From Pseudomonadota bacterium (lineage in GTDB: Bacteria > Bdellovibrionota > JAFGOL01): a DNA stretch of 7,040 nt. The position numbers and the translations under genes are program-made. Below the pieces are notes generated by a model, which searched no databases, was not told the origin of the DNA, and was given only the letters and a program-made list of their open reading frames with translations. Where the stretch lies: assembly GCA_026390535.1 (NCBI GenBank), contig JAPLFT010000309.1, forward strand, positions 1 to 7,040. The letters run 5' to 3'. Positions 5,660-7,040 of this stretch are shown here, piece after piece (position 1 is the stretch's first letter; each line of letters opens with the position of its first letter).

Positions 5660-6568
5660 GCACTACTTTTTCCGGGACAAGGCTCCCAGTATATTGGTAT
5701 GGGGACAAAGTGGATACAGAAGTATCCTTATACCAGGGATTTTTTTACCAGAGCCGACTCTGCTCTGGACTTTTCTTTAAGCAAGATATGTTTTGAGGGT
5801 CCGGATACGGAATTGGTAAAAACCGAATATACTCAGCCTGCCATACTTACAACAAGTATCGCGATGTTTGAGGTACTTAAAAGAGAAAAAAATATAAATT
5901 TTTCCTATGTTGCAGGACACAGCCTTGGTGAATATTCCGCCCTTGTTGCGGCAGGTGCCTTGAACTTTGAAGAGGCCGTTCGTATCGTCAACCTTAGAGG
6001 CAAATTGATGCAAAAGGCTGTCCCTGTTGGTAAGGGAAAAATGGCCGCAGTCGTAAGATGTGATGAAAATGTATTAATCGGTGAAATTAAAAAGATAGAC
6101 CCTGCAGGCACGGTATTAAGTGCTGCGAATTATAATTCGGATGAACAGATAGTTGTTTCCGGCGGTGCAGAGGCGATAGACGCACTTTGTGCCAATCTTA
6201 AGGAATTAAAGATAAAGGCGATACCGCTTAACGTGAGTGCTCCGTTCCATTCGCCGCTAATGAAGACAATAATTCCTGAATTTACAAATGCTTTAAATAA
6301 ATTAAAGATCTCCAAACTGAATGTTCCGTATGTGGCAAATATAGACGCGAACATACATAGTGATTCTTCTGTAATAGTAAATAATCTTGCAAGACAGATC
6401 CCCGGTTCCGTAATGTGGAAACAAACAATAACAAAACTTGCGTCGTCCGGCGTTAACAGGGCCGTAGAAGTTGGTCCTGGAAAAGTCCTTGGCGGCCTTT
6501 GCGGTAAGATCGCAGGCAGTTTTGAATGCATATCCATGGACACATTGGAGACGCTGGACTCAATATAA
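5651..6568 (+). CDS. fabD: Malonyl-CoA:ACP transacylase
   Basis: FabD moves malonyl groups from CoA to acyl carrier protein to feed fatty-acid elongation in the cytoplasm. All key residues are present: FPGQGSQ with Gln11, the nucleophile Ser91 in GHSLGE, Arg116 in NLRGKLMQ, Gln166 in EQIVVSG and His200 in SAPFHSPLM; the family ending includes VEVGPGKVLGGL. At 305 residues it matches usual FabD length of about 310. The start is TTG at 5651, the only one that keeps the SxALLFPGQGSQ N-terminus, and AGGAGG inside the end of rpmF (5636-5641) lies nine bases upstream. It is placed 4 bases after rpmF and 11 before fabG. It is the one fatty-acid gene in the window that looks complete, and would consume the malonyl-CoA that the upstream carboxylase could make. 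Confidence 0.96.
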   Translation: MSTALLFPGQGSQYIGMGTKWIQKYPYTRDFFTRADSALDFSLSKICFEGPDTELVKTEYTQPAILTTSIAMFEVLKREKNINFSYVAGHSLGEYSALVAAGALNFEEAVRIVNLRGKLMQKAVPVGKGKMAAVVRCDENVLIGEIKKIDPAGTVLSAANYNSDEQIVVSGGAEAIDALCANLKELKIKAIPLNVSAPFHSPLMKTIIPEFTNALNKLKISKLNVPYVANIDANIHSDSSVIVNNLARQIPGSVMWKQTITKLASSGVNRAVEVGPGKVLGGLCGKIAGSFECISMDTLETLDSI

Positions 6569-6579
6569 GGGAGGTCTAA

Positions 6580-6939
6580 ATGGATCTTGGTCTTAAAGGT
6601 AAGAACGCTCTTATAACCGGTGGCGGAAGAGGTATAGGCGCTGCAATAGCAAAGGCGCTGGCTTCAGAGGGTGTTAACGTAATAATAACGGATATAAATG
6701 AATCCTCGGCGTCAACAACTCTTGATGAGATATCAAAGATCGGCGCTGGCTTGGGTTATTTTTATCATATGAACGTTGCCGATGCGACATCAGTAAATGA
6801 ATGTGTAGAAAAAGTTCAAAAAGACAGAGGAACTATAGACATACTGGTAAATAACGCATTTATAACAAAAGATAAACTTATTGAGAGAATGTCAGGTCAA
6901 CATCATCTCAAGGTCGTGCGTTCGCAATCTTTAACCTGA
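6580..6939 (+). pseudogene. fabG: 3-oxoacyl-ACP reductase, truncated N-terminal half
   Basis: FabG is the NADPH-dependent reductase of type II fatty-acid synthesis. The 119 residues begin with the Rossmann fold: TGGGRGIG (13-20) binds the cofactor, VADAT (66-70) fits the adenine-binding region, and DILVNNAFITKDKLIERMS (87-105) is the NNAG segment, with Phe94 where Gly is almost universal. After residue 105 (about 6894) similarity fades, though KVV could still fit; the protein ends in RSQSLT at a TGA. Full FabG has about 245 residues, so the active-site Ser, Tyr and Lys (near 138, 151 and 155) are all missing. AAGGGAGG (6567-6574) gives a strong start. The fragment should be inactive. Either the gene was cut by a deletion or insertion next to the palindrome downstream, or the assembly joins unrelated DNA here. 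Confidence 0.85.
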
Positions 6940-6971
6940 TTATGATAGAAAAGATAATTTTTTGCAATAAA

Positions 6972-7026
6972 AATCCGCTCGTGAGTGAATTGGAAACAAA
7001 AAATTGTTTCAAATTCCGAGCGGATT
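6972..7026. terminator. Strong imperfect palindrome, probable two-way terminator
   Basis: AATCCGCTCG (6972-6981) pairs perfectly with CGAGCGGATT (7017-7026). Inside, 12 of 13 positions of GAATTGGAAACAA (6987-6999) pair with TTGTTTCAAATTC (7004-7016) around an AAAA loop; the only other defect is a 5-base bulge, TGAGT (6982-6986). On the minus strand the stem is followed at once by five T, and on the plus strand by AT-rich DNA with a TTTT run, so it could end transcripts from both sides. This fits the end of the fab operon facing a leftward gene beyond the window. A transposon end or extragenic repeat cannot be excluded. Confidence 0.6.
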
Positions 7027-7040
7027 AATTTTATTTATAT

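Noticed and set aside
6942..7028. A 28-codon plus-strand frame starting MIEKIIFCNKNPL.
   Set aside because: Most of it is the two arms of the palindrome, there is no ribosome site, and its length is within chance.

Overview
This is a bacterial chromosomal window. It has a short leftward ribosomal/translation unit (rpmE-prfA) at the left edge and a long rightward operon for acyl-CoA carboxylation and type II fatty-acid synthesis over the rest. The DNA is visibly AT-leaning, and most starts carry a clear AGGAGG-type Shine-Dalgarno. The lineage cannot be fixed from the window. An acyl-CoA-carboxylase-type carboxyltransferase / biotin carboxylase / biotin carrier triad next to fab genes and a short NifU protein would fit an anaerobic deep-branching group such as Planctomycetota, but this is a weak guess.

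Layout. Positions 1-237 (minus) hold the N-terminal part of peptide chain release factor 1, which runs off the left edge. Positions 259-738 (minus) hold ribosomal protein L31 with a long Lys/Glu/Thr/Ala-rich tail. A 206-base divergent control region follows. On the plus strand come a PccB/MmdA-type carboxyltransferase (972-2495), a biotin carboxylase broken into two frames (2525-3541 and 3507-3968), a biotin carrier protein (3968-4507) and a NifU C-terminal-type protein (4528-4767). A 127-base palindromic element (4764-4890) separates these from the canonical DUF177-rpmF-fabD-fabG order (4959-6939). The window ends with a strong imperfect palindrome that looks like a two-way terminator (6972-7026).

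How the genes fit together. The triad should carboxylate an acyl-CoA, plausibly acetyl-CoA to malonyl-CoA, which FabD loads onto acyl carrier protein and the FabG cycle uses. rpmF and the DUF177 protein are usual companions of fatty-acid genes; plsX and fabH, often found between rpmF and fabD, are absent here.

The main surprise is how many genes in one operon look damaged. The carboxyltransferase has an in-frame TGA at codon 8 after its best start. The biotin carboxylase has lost a short stretch that includes its ECRIN motif and is out of frame. The DUF177 protein stops before the end expected of the family. FabG stops before its catalytic Ser-Tyr-Lys. Either this copy is decaying or the assembly contains errors, and raw reads would decide. 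I found no CRISPR, tRNA, rRNA or transposase gene, and no clearly new defence or metabolic system.
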